Source: Methylophilus medardicus | GTDB lineage: Bacteria > Pseudomonadota > Gammaproteobacteria > Burkholderiales > Methylophilaceae | Assembly (NCBI RefSeq): GCF_006363955.1 | Contig: NZ_CP040948.1 | Coordinates: 1,054,001 to 1,118,000 of the forward strand | Length of the DNA: 64,000 nt | Reading direction: 5' to 3' | Position numbers and translations under genes: made by a program | Notes under the pieces: generated by a model | Told to the model about the DNA's origin: nothing | Seen by the model: only the letters and a program-made list of their open reading frames with translations | Databases searched by the model: none | Shown: positions 1-9,807 of the stretch, one piece after another | How positions within the stretch are numbered: the first letter of the stretch is position 1 | How the letters are laid out: the number at the start of each line of letters is the position of its first letter

Positions 1-26
1 GACAGTAAATGGTTGCGCGCTTTCAT
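1..26 (-). CDS. 5' end of a leftward gene, probably mxaA-like (partial)
   Basis: Only the first eight codons lie in the window, reading MKARNHLL and continuing off the left edge. An AAGGA ribosome binding site lies 9 bases before the ATG on the minus strand, and the start falls just past the stop of the mxaS-like gene, so this looks like the next gene of the same operon. In known methanol dehydrogenase clusters the order is mxaR-mxaS-mxaA, which makes mxaA the best guess by position alone. The product itself cannot be identified from eight residues. Confidence 0.5.
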
Positions 27-38
27 CGATCGCTTTCC

Positions 39-896
39 TTAAGCAGGCACATATTGGTGAAAGTAGTCGGTCAGCAAATCTGCATCGAAACTGTCTTCCA
101 CAAAAAATGGCTGCATATCAAATCTCATAAAAATATCTTCAATTGCCTGACGTCTGGCCGTAAAGGCATCCAGAATACGTTGGCGATAAGAGGCGCGTAA
201 GAACAGGGTACGGCGCTCGCCGGTTTCCGGGTCATTAATACTGGTGATGCCGAATTCTGGTAGCTGTTTGTACTCGGTGCTGTTCCACAAAATCACTGGC
301 ACGATATGGTGGCGCAGCATGAGTAATAATGCCTCTTCGAGTTGCGGCAATGGCATATGGAAATCTGAAACCAGAAAAATCAAAGAACGCTCACGGGGCA
401 ACAGGCGCACGCTTTCAAGCAGTGCCGCGGTACCGACTTCATTGGGCAAATGGTTCTCTAATCGATCAGCCAGTTCAAACATGGTATGCGGACGCAAAGA
501 CAGCGTACTTAGCCATTGATCATGCAGATCATCATCAAAGCCAATAAATCCAACCGGATCGGTGTTTCGACTGGCAGATTGGGCGACTGCGCGCGTGATG
601 TGGGCCGCAGTGACCAGCTTGGTGTGCGGTGTGCCATATTGCATCGAGCCAGACATGTCACACATCACAAACACTGGGGTCGCACTTTTTTGGTTGAATA
701 TCCTGACATAGACCTGTTCCATCGGATCGCGGATGGTTTGGCGAATATCAATACGGCGCGGGTCAGGATATGAGAGTAAGGTCGTGTGACCACGAAACTC
801 CATACCCATTCCGCGCTGATTACTTTTATGCCGACCAGGGCGACGCGAACGGGAACGCCAGCCGATGTGGTAGCTGAATTCCTTAATGATTTCCAT
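39..896 (-). CDS. mxaS: MxaS-like DUF58/VWA-type methanol dehydrogenase accessory protein
   Basis: This 285-residue protein has the DUF58 architecture with a von Willebrand A-like fold. A MIDAS-type metal site D-x-S-x-S is visible in MCDMSGSMQYG near residue 80. The N-terminus (HIGWRSRSRRPGRHKS, then FRGH and DPRRIDIR) matches the DUF58 pattern that precedes the VWA domain. DUF58 proteins work with MoxR AAA+ ATPases in maturing metalloenzymes. Here the partner lies directly upstream with a 14-base gap, and the pair corresponds to mxaR-mxaS of methanol dehydrogenase clusters, where the genes are linked to MDH assembly. No transmembrane segment is obvious. The start has only a weak ribosome site, so it may be translationally coupled. 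The family is secure; the mxaS name rests on context and the methylotroph background. Confidence 0.8.
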   Translation of the reverse strand: MEIIKEFSYHIGWRSRSRRPGRHKSNQRGMGMEFRGHTTLLSYPDPRRIDIRQTIRDPMEQVYVRIFNQKSATPVFVMCDMSGSMQYGTPHTKLVTAAHITRAVAQSASRNTDPVGFIGFDDDLHDQWLSTLSLRPHTMFELADRLENHLPNEVGTAALLESVRLLPRERSLIFLVSDFHMPLPQLEEALLLMLRHHIVPVILWNSTEYKQLPEFGITSINDPETGERRTLFLRASYRQRILDAFTARRQAIEDIFMRFDMQPFFVEDSFDADLLTDYFHQYVPA

Positions 897-910
897 AGCG
901 GTATGAATGC

Positions 911-1927
911 TTAAGGTGCTGCAACGGCATTAATAATGCCCGTGAGTAATTCGCGCGCAATTTCTGTACGGCGCATCTCATACACTGGGCTAAATACTAA
1001 GCGGTGCGCGATGGTTTCATGGAACACCGCATGAATATCTTCCGGAATCACAGCTTGGCGATCATTGAGCCAAGCGTTCACACGCGCTGCACGCAACAAC
1101 ATACCCATGCCGCGTGGGCTGGCGCCGCTAAGCACCAAGCGCTTCATGTCAACATTCGACACTTTCACCCCATAAGCGACTGGATCTTTTGTCGCCAACC
1201 ACAAATCTAGCGCGTATTTACGCAGTGCAGGGCTGGCCTGAATATTTTCTTGAATCACTTTGGCAAAGCTGTTCAATTGATCAAACTGCAAAATGTCTGC
1301 CGGCACATTCGAAATCAATTGGTCCACATCATGAAACCGCGTATCAAAAATCAGCGATTCCATGATGTCGTGTGCAGGTGGCACCAAGATAGGAATCTCC
1401 ATCATGAAGCGGTCTCGCGCGGCCGAAGGAATATCAAATGTCTCTTCACGCTCCACTTGGTTACGGTCAGCAAACACCAGCATGTGTGGGAAGTGGTGCT
1501 CTTTGTTGAATGCCGTCAGCGTACGCTCTGCCATCACGCGCAGCATCAGTGAGTGCACTTGTGGCCGGGCGCGGTTAATTTCGTTGAAAAAGAAAATAGA
1601 TAAATCTTGGCCTGACATCAGCAAGGGACCCGGGCTGACATGGGGTTTGCCATCTTCGCCGAGGTAAGTGTGGTACACCAGGTCGTTCGGCATCAAATCA
1701 ATCGTGCCTTCAATCCGCTGGTAGCCGCCACCAATGCCACGGGTGAACGCGCGTAACAAAGTGGTTTTACCTACCCCCACATCCCCTTCAAGCAGCACGT
1801 GGCCGCGAGCGAACACGGCAGTGGTGATCAGACGTACTGGATTCTCCTGACCGACGACGACTTTGTTAACTTCCGATTCCAGTGAGAGCGCATGTGTACG
1901 CCAATCGTTAAGCTGTAAATCTTGCAT
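911..1927 (-). CDS. mxaR: MxaR, MoxR-family AAA+ ATPase
   Basis: A 338-residue AAA+ ATPase of the MoxR family. Walker A is GDVGVGKTT, and the Walker B region is IFFFNEINRARPQ, where most MoxR proteins have LLADEINRA. Sensor 1 sits in ADRNQVEREETF and the arginine-finger region in PSAARDRF. MoxR proteins act as chaperones that help insert or activate metal cofactors together with a VWA protein, here the adjacent MxaS-like protein. The start at 1927 is preferred over an upstream in-frame codon at 2020 because an AGGAA ribosome site precedes it and family homology begins just after it. It heads the leftward operon. The mxaF, J, G and I genes that often precede it are not to its right; fabA is there instead, divergently oriented. 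Confidence 0.85.
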   Translation of the reverse strand: MQDLQLNDWRTHALSLESEVNKVVVGQENPVRLITTAVFARGHVLLEGDVGVGKTTLLRAFTRGIGGGYQRIEGTIDLMPNDLVYHTYLGEDGKPHVSPGPLLMSGQDLSIFFFNEINRARPQVHSLMLRVMAERTLTAFNKEHHFPHMLVFADRNQVEREETFDIPSAARDRFMMEIPILVPPAHDIMESLIFDTRFHDVDQLISNVPADILQFDQLNSFAKVIQENIQASPALRKYALDLWLATKDPVAYGVKVSNVDMKRLVLSGASPRGMGMLLRAARVNAWLNDRQAVIPEDIHAVFHETIAHRLVFSPVYEMRRTEIARELLTGIINAVAAP

Positions 1928-2192
1928 GCCTGATTTCCTGATGAGGTTGATTGTGAGATAAACTGAATTGTAACTAATTTGTAATTGATCACATCTAGAA
2001 CAAGCCGAATTATCCTTCAAAGCTTGTTGGGATGGTCATTGCCAAGTTGTAAAATTCAGTAACAATTTAACGAATACTACCTACATTTTTCTTAAAAGTA
2101 TACAGGTCGGTATAGTTATTGGATGACAAAAAGCTTTCACTAAACGCAATTTCCGGCGAAAATATTGTTTTATACTAAAAATCTAAAAGTAC

Positions 2193-2708
2193 ATGACTAG
2201 AAAAAGTAGTTTCAGCAAAGAGGATTTGTTGGCCTGTGGCCGGGGAGAGATGTTCGGCGAAGGCAACGCGCAATTGCCACTGCCACCGATGCTGATGTTT
2301 GACCGGATCGTCAAAATTTCTGATGACGGCGGCAAATACGGTCAGGGCGAAATTATTGCCGAACTCGATATCCGGCCGGATTTATGGTTTTTTGAATGCC
2401 ACTTTACTGGGGATCCAGTCATGCCAGGTTGCTTGGGATTAGATGCCATGTGGCAACTGGTTGGTTTCTTTTTAGGCTGGAAAGGTGGACCAGGTCGTGG
2501 GCGTGCGCTTGGATCAGGCGAGGTGAAATTTACCGGCCAAGTATTGCCGACTGCAAAACTGGTGCGTTATCACATCGATTTGAAACGGGTGATCATGCGT
2601 AAACTGGTGATGGGTATTGCAGATGCTCGTATGGAAGTGGATGGTCGCGAGATTTATTCTGCCAGTGATTTACGTGTCGGGCTGTTTACCAGCACGGACA
2701 ATTTCTAA
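2193..2708 (+). CDS. fabA: 3-hydroxyacyl-[acyl-carrier-protein] dehydratase/isomerase FabA
   Basis: This 171-residue protein matches E. coli FabA in length and along its whole sequence. It dehydrates 3-hydroxydecanoyl-ACP and isomerises the trans-2 product to cis-3, the branch point for unsaturated fatty acids. The catalytic His is at residue 70 in [12 protein letters not shown] and the catalytic Asp at 84 in LGLDAMWQ. FabB follows 35 bases later, the usual pairing for anaerobic-type unsaturated fatty acid synthesis. The region before the ATG is A-rich with no good ribosome site. A TATACT element at 2171-2176 would put the transcript start very close to the ATG, so the leader may be very short. 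Confidence 0.97.
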   Translation: MTRKSSFSKEDLLACGRGEMFGEGNAQLPLPPMLMFDRIVKISDDGGKYGQGEIIAELDIRPDLWFFECHFTGDPVMPGCLGLDAMWQLVGFFLGWKGGPGRGRALGSGEVKFTGQVLPTAKLVRYHIDLKRVIMRKLVMGIADARMEVDGREIYSASDLRVGLFTSTDNF

Positions 2709-2743
2709 AAATTCTGACAGTGTCGAAGTTAATGGGAGGCGCA

Positions 2744-3970
2744 ATGCGTCGCGTAGTGATTACAGGATTTGGTATCGTATCGAGTCTTGGTAATAACAAA
2801 CAGGAAGTATTGGAAAGCCTGCAAGCAGGGCGCTCTGGTATTACATATCAACCCGAATATGCCGAGCGTGGTTTGCGTTCGCATGTTGCAGGCTCGATCA
2901 AAAATCTGGATGTTGATGCCCTGATCGATCGCAAGTTGTTGCGGTTTATGGCCAAAGGGCATGCTTATGCATGGCTGGCCATGCAAGAAGCCATTGCGGA
3001 TGCAAACTTGCCTGAAGCGATGGTCTCAAATGTGCGCACCGGTCTGATTGTGGGCGCCGGCGGCACCTCCACAGAAAGTATGCTTGAAGGCACCAACACC
3101 TTAGCCGAAAAAGGCATTCGGCGCGTGGGCCCATACATGGTCACCAAAACCATGAGCAGCGGTATCGCGGCCTGTCTGGCCACGGGGGCTAAAATCAAGG
3201 GTGTCAATTACGGCATCAGCTCTGCTTGCTCAACCAGTGCACATTGCATTGGGGCGGGTGTTGAGCAAATCCAACTTGGCAAGCAAGATATAGTGTTTGC
3301 CGGCGGTGGTGAAGAAGAACACTGGACCATGAGTTATCTGTTTGATGCCATGGGCGCGCTCTCTAGCAAATATAACGAAACGCCTGAAAAAGCCTCACGC
3401 ACTTACGATGCTGATCGTGATGGTTTTGTTATTTCTGGCGGTGGCGGTATTGTGGTGCTGGAGGAATATGAGCACGCCAAAGCTCGGGGCGCAAAAATCT
3501 ATGCCGAGGTCATCGGTTATGGGGCGACCTCTGATGGCTATGATATGGTTGCGCCAAGCGGTGAGGGTGCGGTGCGCTGTATGCAGCAGGCCCTGCAAGG
3601 CATTGATGTAGATGAGGTGGATTACATCAATACCCACGGCACCAGCACGCCGGTCGGCGATACCAAAGAGTTAGAGGCGATTCGTGCAGTGTTTGGCAGT
3701 CAAAGCCGAACGGCGATTGCCTCTACAAAGTCTTTGTCTGGTCACGCTTTGGGTGCGGCAGGGGTTAATGAGGCCATTTATACTTTGCTGATGATGCAAC
3801 ATGGGTTTATTGCGGCTTCTGCGAATATCGAAACGCTGGATCCTGCGGCAGAGGGCTTGAATATTGTGCGCAGCCCAATCGCTTCCGCCAAGATTCAAAC
3901 TGCCTTATCAAACAGCTTCGGCTTTGGCGGCACCAATGCTACGTTGACCTTATCGACCAAAAATCTGTAA
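2744..3970 (+). CDS. fabB: Beta-ketoacyl-ACP synthase I FabB
   Basis: A 408-residue condensing enzyme that elongates acyl-ACPs, including the cis-3-decenoyl-ACP made by FabA. The catalytic triad is visible: Cys162 in [10 protein letters not shown], His in [11 protein letters not shown] and His in [12 protein letters not shown]. The start at 2744 follows a GGGAGG ribosome site and gives the expected N-terminus [10 protein letters not shown]; an in-frame GTG at 2720 is upstream of that site and unlikely. It forms an operon with fabA. The protein is soluble and cytoplasmic. Confidence 0.97.
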   Translation: MRRVVITGFGIVSSLGNNKQEVLESLQAGRSGITYQPEYAERGLRSHVAGSIKNLDVDALIDRKLLRFMAKGHAYAWLAMQEAIADANLPEAMVSNVRTGLIVGAGGTSTESMLEGTNTLAEKGIRRVGPYMVTKTMSSGIAACLATGAKIKGVNYGISSACSTSAHCIGAGVEQIQLGKQDIVFAGGGEEEHWTMSYLFDAMGALSSKYNETPEKASRTYDADRDGFVISGGGGIVVLEEYEHAKARGAKIYAEVIGYGATSDGYDMVAPSGEGAVRCMQQALQGIDVDEVDYINTHGTSTPVGDTKELEAIRAVFGSQSRTAIASTKSLSGHALGAAGVNEAIYTLLMMQHGFIAASANIETLDPAAEGLNIVRSPIASAKIQTALSNSFGFGGTNATLTLSTKNL

Positions 3971-4057
3971 TCAAATTGAGTAGTTTGTTGCTTGCGGCGT
4001 GCGTTGGAAAACGCGCGCCGTTTGTTTTAACGCGTTTGTGTTTAAAGCCCCAGCGCG

Positions 4058-4552
4058 TTAACAGCCAGTGTGGTCAGTGGTCACGGTGAGTCCGGCGTTT
4101 GGGCCAGTTGCTGCAATCACGTATTCAAGCTTGCAATGACTGCTATCCTTGGCGACATCAAAATAATAAACCGCGCGGTTGCTATCCGATAATGCGGCTT
4201 GAATAGTGAGCTTTCCAGGGTCCAACAGTTGCTGCAGGGTGCCCGCGCCGTCTGCATTGCCAAGCCAACCGACCGGATAACCATGATTAAAATAAATGGT
4301 ATGTCCTTCAATGGAGGTAGATGGCGCGGGCAGTTGATCGCTGCACTGCGCGTCCGCCATGCAAACGCCTCTGGCCATGGTGGCGGTCGCTAACACGGAG
4401 GCCTTGAATGACTGTAAGGTTGCCTGTCGGGCCAATGCATCGATATGTGCCATGCGTGCGTAGGCGGTGACCGCCAGCGCTGATAAAATCAACAGGACGA
4501 CGATCAGTTCAATGAGTGTAAAACCAGTTGGGATGCGTGATATTTTTTTCAT
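4058..4552 (-). CDS. Type IV pilin-like / type II pseudopilin protein
   Basis: A 164-residue protein with a class III signal peptide. A short basic leader ends in Gly and is followed by the prepilin peptidase site and hydrophobic helix G-FTLIELIVVLLILSAL, with Glu at +5. The globular C-terminal part has four cysteines (two around residues 64-70, two near the end) that could form disulfides as in minor pilins. It stands alone, between fabB and a DUF1439 lipoprotein, with no other pil or gsp genes adjacent, so its machine is encoded elsewhere. It could be a minor type IV pilin or a GspH/G-like pseudopilin; the sequence does not decide. Confidence 0.85.
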   Translation of the reverse strand: MKKISRIPTGFTLIELIVVLLILSALAVTAYARMAHIDALARQATLQSFKASVLATATMARGVCMADAQCSDQLPAPSTSIEGHTIYFNHGYPVGWLGNADGAGTLQQLLDPGKLTIQAALSDSNRAVYYFDVAKDSSHCKLEYVIAATGPNAGLTVTTDHTGC

Positions 4553-4631
4553 TGCACACGATCTTATCGTACACTTTGCTGGTGGAAGTCAATTTTTGTC
4601 AAATGTTGCATCTGTTAAATAAGGCTTACAA

Positions 4632-5177
4632 ATGTGTCTGTTAAAAAGCGCTTTCAGGGTGGTTTTGCTATCTTTGTTATTGACGCACTGCGTCAGTATG
4701 GGCGAGCGGACAGTGCGCATGAATACCGCGCAGATACAGCAAAAACTCAACCATAAACTGGCCAAACCGTTCACCGTACTCAAAGTATTTCATATTCAAT
4801 TATCGAATGCATTGGTGTCTATGGACCCCGTCTCGGGCAGGATACATACCTTGATGGATGCGCATGTGCAAAGCGATTTGCTCGCGGATGCGGCGACCGG
4901 CAAAATCAGCTTGTCTGGGTTGGTTAAATTTGACCAGACCCGTCATGCGGTGGTTTTGGATCAGCCTACAGTAGATCAACTTCAACTTGATGGTGCGCAA
5001 GCGGAGTGGCAGGGATTGGTGCAACAGTTGGCGCAGCGGTTAGGGTCGAAATGGCTAGACCAGTTAGTGCTCTATGAAGTGAAACCCGAAGACTTAAGCT
5101 ATGCAGGCAGACAGTTTCAGCCCACTGCCTTGCAGGTGACTGCAGAGGGCTTACAAGTGACGCTTAAGCCGCAATAA
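4632..5177 (+). CDS. DUF1439 (YceB-like) lipoprotein
   Basis: A 181-residue protein with a lipoprotein signal ending in the lipobox LLTHC around residue 20, predicting N-terminal lipidation and an outer- or inner-membrane location. The mature part has alternating short hydrophobic strands (ALVSMDPVSGRIHTLMDAHV, then GKISLSGLVKF), typical of DUF1439, a tubular lipid-binding-like fold related to E. coli YceB. No enzymatic residues are apparent. Its 3' end overlaps the convergent Mth938-like gene by 14 bases. The function is unknown beyond the family. Confidence 0.75.
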   Translation: MCLLKSAFRVVLLSLLLTHCVSMGERTVRMNTAQIQQKLNHKLAKPFTVLKVFHIQLSNALVSMDPVSGRIHTLMDAHVQSDLLADAATGKISLSGLVKFDQTRHAVVLDQPTVDQLQLDGAQAEWQGLVQQLAQRLGSKWLDQLVLYEVKPEDLSYAGRQFQPTALQVTAEGLQVTLKPQ

Positions 5178-5553
5178 GGTGTTTTTCTAGCAGTAACGCG
5201 GCGACCACGCGGCGACCTTCGGCCGTCAGGATGTTGAAGGTGCGGCAGGCTGCAGCAGTGGTCATGCACTCTACGGCGATCTGCGCAGTGGCAAAGGCTT
5301 GAACATGTTTGGGGTGAATAAAACGCTGTTTGTCACCGCTGCCCAGCAACACCACTTCAGGATTGAATTCTAAAATGGCTGCCATTTTGTTGGCATCCAA
5401 GGTGTCCCACGGGCCAAAAAACCAGTCGGTGCTCAGCGCTTGCTCGCTGACAATCACTGGTTGTGCATAGCGTTGACGATTAATGATGACAGCATCGCTA
5501 TCAAAGCCGTTGATTTGATACTGTTGGTCGCTGGTATGTAAGTGTAATTTCAT
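5164..5553 (-). CDS. Mth938-like domain protein (DUF498)
   Basis: A 129-residue protein of the Mth938/NDUFAF3 family. The pattern of an N-terminal strand pair (YQINGFDSDAVIINRQRY), then a Trp-containing middle (DWFFGPWDTL), then PEVVLLGSGDKQRF and a C-terminal ECMTTAAACRTFNIL is diagnostic. In mitochondria the relative NDUFAF3 assists complex I assembly; bacterial members have no settled role and often sit near sec or nuo genes, which is not the case here. No signal peptide. It is convergent with, and overlaps, the DUF1439 gene. Confidence 0.85.
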   Translation of the reverse strand: MKLHLHTSDQQYQINGFDSDAVIINRQRYAQPVIVSEQALSTDWFFGPWDTLDANKMAAILEFNPEVVLLGSGDKQRFIHPKHVQAFATAQIAVECMTTAAACRTFNILTAEGRRVVAALLLEKHLIAA

Positions 5554-5758
5554 TGTTTAAAGCCATCGCGTGAGTGGTGATATCTAGCCAATTAAAGCAT
5601 CACAAGGCGCACGCCATGCGTGCTTTATCGTCTTGCAGCCGTGCGCATTCTAAGCCAAGCAAACGCCTAAGTTTCATTGATGTAGCAAGGGTTTGCAGGT
5701 AGAATGAAAGTTTTACTTTAAGAGCTTAACACACGTCAGAAGTGTTTGTTAACCAGCG

Positions 5759-6985
5759 ATGAAGCCAGTCAATAAATCCAATAAACTCAGTAATGTTTGT
5801 TACGACATCCGCGGGCCCGTGCTGCAACGCGCCCGGCAGATGGAAGAAGACGGTCAGCGTATTATCAAGCTGAACATCGGCAACCCGATGCCGTTCGGTT
5901 TTAATGCCCCAGAAGAAATTGTGCAGGACGTCATCCACAATATGGATCATGCCTCCGGCTACACCGATTCCAAGGGTTTGTTTGCCGCACGCAAAGCCAT
6001 CATGCACTACACCCAGCAAAAAAATATTCCTGGGGTGACGATTGATGACATCATTATTGGCAATGGGGTATCTGAGCTGATTGTGATGGCGATGCAAGGC
6101 CTGCTCAATAATGGCGACCAAGTGCTGGTGCCTATGCCCGATTATCCATTGTGGACCGCGGCGGTTAATCTCGCTGGCGGCACCGCTCGACATTATGTCT
6201 GTGACGAGCAAACTGGGTGGTTGCCTGATCTTGAGGATATCGAAAATAAAATCACGGCCAATACCAAAGGTATCGTGATTATTAACCCAAACAATCCAAC
6301 CGGTGCGTTATATCCAAAAGAAACGTTAGAAGGCATCATCGAGATTGCCCGTCACCACGGCTTGGTGATCTTTGCCGATGAAATCTACGACAAGGTGCTG
6401 TATGACGGTAACACGCATACCTCGATTGCTTCACTGGCAGATGATGTGCTGTTTGTGACTTTTAATGGCTTGTCTAAAAACTACCGCGCCTGTGGTTATC
6501 GTTCGGGCTGGATGATCATCTCGGGTGATAAAAAAGATGCCAAAGATTATATCGAAGGCCTCAATATGCTGGCGTCTATGCGTTTGTGTGCCAATGTGCC
6601 TGGTCAATTGGCGATTCAGACTGCCCTCGGCGGTTACCAAAGCATTAATGATCTGGTGGCGCCGAGTGGGCGCTTGTGTAAACAGCGCGATCTGGCCTAT
6701 GACATGCTGACTGCCATGCCAGGAGTGAGCTGTGTCAAACCCGCCGCCGCCATGTATTTGTTTCCTAAATTAGATCCTGACATGTATCCGATTGCGGATG
6801 ATCAGCAATTTATTCTAGATTTGTTGCTGGAAGAGAAAGTGCTACTGGTGCAGGGGACAGGCTTTAACTGGAAATCACCTGATCATTTCAGAGTGGTGTT
6901 CTTGCCCAATGTCGATGACTTGACCGAGGCCATGACCCGCATTGGGCGCTATCTGGAAAGCTATCGCAAGAAACATTCAAAATAA
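5759..6985 (+). CDS. alaA: Pyridoxal-phosphate aminotransferase, AlaA-like
   Basis: A 408-residue class I/II aminotransferase. The N-terminus (IRGPVLQRARQMEEDGQRI, then LNIGNPMPFGF) is characteristic of the AlaA/AlaC group that makes alanine from pyruvate and glutamate. The PLP lysine lies in NGLSKNYRACGYRSGW, the PLP-phosphate Asp/Tyr in FADEIYDK, and NPNNPTG is the conserved loop. It precedes hom and thrC, and in betaproteobacteria this aminotransferase-hom-thrC order is common, suggesting a shared amino-acid biosynthesis operon. Exact substrate preference (alanine versus aspartate or methionine) is not provable from sequence. Confidence 0.9.
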   Translation: MKPVNKSNKLSNVCYDIRGPVLQRARQMEEDGQRIIKLNIGNPMPFGFNAPEEIVQDVIHNMDHASGYTDSKGLFAARKAIMHYTQQKNIPGVTIDDIIIGNGVSELIVMAMQGLLNNGDQVLVPMPDYPLWTAAVNLAGGTARHYVCDEQTGWLPDLEDIENKITANTKGIVIINPNNPTGALYPKETLEGIIEIARHHGLVIFADEIYDKVLYDGNTHTSIASLADDVLFVTFNGLSKNYRACGYRSGWMIISGDKKDAKDYIEGLNMLASMRLCANVPGQLAIQTALGGYQSINDLVAPSGRLCKQRDLAYDMLTAMPGVSCVKPAAAMYLFPKLDPDMYPIADDQQFILDLLLEEKVLLVQGTGFNWKSPDHFRVVFLPNVDDLTEAMTRIGRYLESYRKKHSK

Positions 6986-7009
6986 GGTAAGCGTGCGCGC
7001 AAGCCATCA

Positions 7010-8338
7010 ATGGTGAGTATGAGTATGAAAGAATTAAAAGTAGGTTTGTTGGGTGTTGGCACAGTAGGCGGCGGTACATATGCCGTGCTTACGCGCAACC
7101 AGACGGAGATTGCCCGTCGCATTGCCGGCAACATTCGTATTGTGCAGGTGGCTGATCGTAATCTTGCCTTGGCTGAACAAGTCACAGGCGGGCAGGTTGC
7201 TTTGACAGAAGATGCCTTTGCCGTGGTTAACAACCCTGAGATCGACGTGGTTGTGGAGTTGATTGGTGGTTATACCGTTGCCAAAGAACTGGTGTTGACC
7301 GCTATTGCCAATGGTAAACATGTCGTCACCGCGAATAAAGCCCTGCTGGCTGTGCACGGTAACGAAATTTTTAAGGCCGCAGCTGACAAAGGCGTGATTG
7401 TCGCTTTTGAGGCTGCCGTGGCCGGTGGCATCCCAATCATTAAAGCGCTGCGTGAAGGGCTGAGCGCCAACAAAATCGAATGGGTGGCCGGCATCATCAA
7501 TGGCACAACTAACTTTATCCTGACTGAAATGCGTGACAAAGGGTTAGCGTTTGTGGATGTGTTGAAAGAGGCGCAACGGCTGGGCTATGCCGAGGCTGAC
7601 CCCACTTTTGACGTTGAGGGTATTGATGCTGCACATAAACTCACATTAATGGCAAGCATTGCGTTTGGCATGCCCGTGCAGTTTGAGCAAGCTTACACCG
7701 AGGGTATTACCAAACTCACGACTAAAGATATTCAATATGCCGAAGAGCTTGGCTACCGCGTTAAATTACTGGGGATCAGCAAAAAAACCAGTGAAGGCGT
7801 CGAGTTGCGTGTGCATCCGACCCTGATCCCGGAAAAGCGTTTGGTCGCCAACGTGGATGGCGCCATGAATGCCGTGGTGGTGAAAGGCGATGCAGTGGGC
7901 CCGACGTTGTATTATGGTGCTGGTGCGGGTGCTGAACCTACTGCCAGTGCGGTGGTTGCAGACTTAGTCGATATTGCACGCTTACAAGGCACCAAGCCTG
8001 AGCAGCGCGTGGCGTATTTAGGTTACCAACTTGATCAACAACAGACCTTGCCGATCTTGCCAATCGCAGAGGTGCACTCTGCTTACTATCTGCGTTTGCG
8101 TGCGACAGACAAACCAGGCGTGATGGCTGCGATTACCAAGATTCTCGCCGATATGCAAATCTCGATTGATGCCATGCTGCAGAAAGAGCCCGCAGAGGGC
8201 GAATCTGAGGCTGACATCGTCATTTTGACGCATACCACGCAAGAAAAAACCATGGATGCTGCGATCAAGCACATTGAGTTACTGCCCGCGATTGCTGGTC
8301 AAGTGACCAAAATCCGCATGGAAACACTGTCTCGCTAA
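7010..8338 (+). CDS. hom: Homoserine dehydrogenase
   Basis: A 442-residue enzyme reducing aspartate-4-semialdehyde to homoserine in threonine and methionine synthesis. An N-terminal Rossmann domain has GLLGVGTVGGGTY; the catalytic region has GGIPIIKALREGLSANK and INGTTNFILTEM. A C-terminal ACT domain (from about residue 350, YYLRLRATDKPGVMAAI) suggests threonine feedback control. Three ATG codons lie at the start (7010, 7019 and 7025); homology begins at the third, and the ribosome site does not settle the choice. It is followed 16 bases later by thrC. Confidence 0.96.
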   Translation: MVSMSMKELKVGLLGVGTVGGGTYAVLTRNQTEIARRIAGNIRIVQVADRNLALAEQVTGGQVALTEDAFAVVNNPEIDVVVELIGGYTVAKELVLTAIANGKHVVTANKALLAVHGNEIFKAAADKGVIVAFEAAVAGGIPIIKALREGLSANKIEWVAGIINGTTNFILTEMRDKGLAFVDVLKEAQRLGYAEADPTFDVEGIDAAHKLTLMASIAFGMPVQFEQAYTEGITKLTTKDIQYAEELGYRVKLLGISKKTSEGVELRVHPTLIPEKRLVANVDGAMNAVVVKGDAVGPTLYYGAGAGAEPTASAVVADLVDIARLQGTKPEQRVAYLGYQLDQQQTLPILPIAEVHSAYYLRLRATDKPGVMAAITKILADMQISIDAMLQKEPAEGESEADIVILTHTTQEKTMDAAIKHIELLPAIAGQVTKIRMETLSR

Positions 8339-8354
8339 CTTACGGTTGAAAGCA

Positions 8355-9788
8355 ATGAAATATATTAGTACCCGCGGGCAGTCGCCTGCTTTGACGTTTA
8401 GTGAAATTCTGCTGGGGGGGCTTGCGCCTGACGGCGGTTTATACCTGCCAGAGCAGTATCCCCAATTCAGTGATGCTGATTTGCATGCGATGCGGCGCAT
8501 GAACTATCGGCAATTGGCTTTTGCGGTGTTGTCGCGTTTGGTGGATGACAGTGATATTCCGCACACAGACCTGCAGGCGATTATCGACAAGACTTACAGC
8601 GCAGAAGTTTATCAATATGTGCGAGCCGGTCAAAGCGCTGAAGATATTACGCCGACGCTGAAGCTTGAGGAGGATCTCTATCTGCTCAGCTTATCCAATG
8701 GTCCCACGTTGGCGTTTAAAGACATGGCCATGCAATTATTGGGTAACCTGTTTGAATATGTGCTGAGAAAAACCGGCCAAACGACCAATATTTTAGGCGC
8801 CACCTCAGGCGATACTGGTTCGGCTGCGGAATATGCGATGCGTGGTAAACAAGGTGTGCGCGTATTTATGTTATCGCCATATCAAAAAATGAGTCGCTTC
8901 CAGACTGCCCAAATGTTCAGTTTGCAAGACGATAATATTTTTAATATTGCGGTAAAAGGGGTATTTGACGATGCGCAAGACATGGTCAAAGCCGTTTCCA
9001 ACGATCATGCCTTCAAGGCGCAATACAAAATTGGGGCAGTGAACTCCATTAACTGGGGGCGAATTGCCGCACAAATTGTGTATTACTTTAAGGGCTATTT
9101 GGCCGTCACCACTGACAATCGCCAGAAAGTCAGCTTTACCGTGCCTAGTGGCAATTTCGGTAATGTATGCGCGGGTCATATCGCCCGCATGATGGGGTTG
9201 CCGATTGACCGCCTGATCGTCGCGACCAATGAAAACGATGTGTTGGATGAGTTTTTTAACACCGGCCTCTATGCCCCGCGTGGTTCAGCCAACACTTACC
9301 ATACCTCTAGCCCATCTATGGACATCAGCAAAGCCTCTAACTTCGAGCGCTTTGTCTACGATCTAGTGGGTCGCGATGGTGGCAGAGTGCGTTCGTTGTG
9401 GACCGCGGTAGACCACGGCGGAAAATTTGACCTCAAAGCCAGCGGTGACTTCGATAAAGTTACCGATTTTGGCTTTGTCTCTGGCCACAGTAACCATGCT
9501 AACCGCATGCAAATGATCCGTGCCGCCAAAGCGCAATATGGGGTCACTATAGACACGCATACGGCCGATGGCCTAAAAGTGGCGCTAGAACACCGGCAGC
9601 CCGGCGTGCCGATGTTGGTACTAGAAACCGCATTGCCTGCCAAGTTTGAAGACGCCATCATCGAAGCCTTGGGCGAAGCGCCCGAGCGTCCAGCCAGCCT
9701 AGCTGGCCTCGAGGACTTGCCGCAAACATCGACAGTGATGGATGTGGATGTCGATGCGATTAAAGCGTTTATTGTCGCCAACACCTAA
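8355..9788 (+). CDS. thrC: Threonine synthase
   Basis: A 477-residue PLP enzyme converting O-phosphohomoserine to threonine. The N-terminus MKYISTRG with [16 protein letters not shown] is typical of the long gamma/betaproteobacterial ThrC type. The PLP lysine is in [10 protein letters not shown] and the phosphate-binding loop is [14 protein letters not shown]. The ATG at 8355 gives the canonical N-terminus; an in-frame TTG nine bases upstream is unlikely. It completes the hom-thrC pair and is followed closely by thyA. A seven-G run lies near its start (about 8414-8420). Confidence 0.96.
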   Translation: MKYISTRGQSPALTFSEILLGGLAPDGGLYLPEQYPQFSDADLHAMRRMNYRQLAFAVLSRLVDDSDIPHTDLQAIIDKTYSAEVYQYVRAGQSAEDITPTLKLEEDLYLLSLSNGPTLAFKDMAMQLLGNLFEYVLRKTGQTTNILGATSGDTGSAAEYAMRGKQGVRVFMLSPYQKMSRFQTAQMFSLQDDNIFNIAVKGVFDDAQDMVKAVSNDHAFKAQYKIGAVNSINWGRIAAQIVYYFKGYLAVTTDNRQKVSFTVPSGNFGNVCAGHIARMMGLPIDRLIVATNENDVLDEFFNTGLYAPRGSANTYHTSSPSMDISKASNFERFVYDLVGRDGGRVRSLWTAVDHGGKFDLKASGDFDKVTDFGFVSGHSNHANRMQMIRAAKAQYGVTIDTHTADGLKVALEHRQPGVPMLVLETALPAKFEDAIIEALGEAPERPASLAGLEDLPQTSTVMDVDVDAIKAFIVANT

Positions 9789-9807
9789 CCGCAACGGGAG
9801 GCCTTTA

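Noticed and set aside
5726-6211. 161-codon minus-strand reading frame
   Set aside because: Antisense to the aminotransferase gene, His/Ile-rich as expected of a shadow frame.
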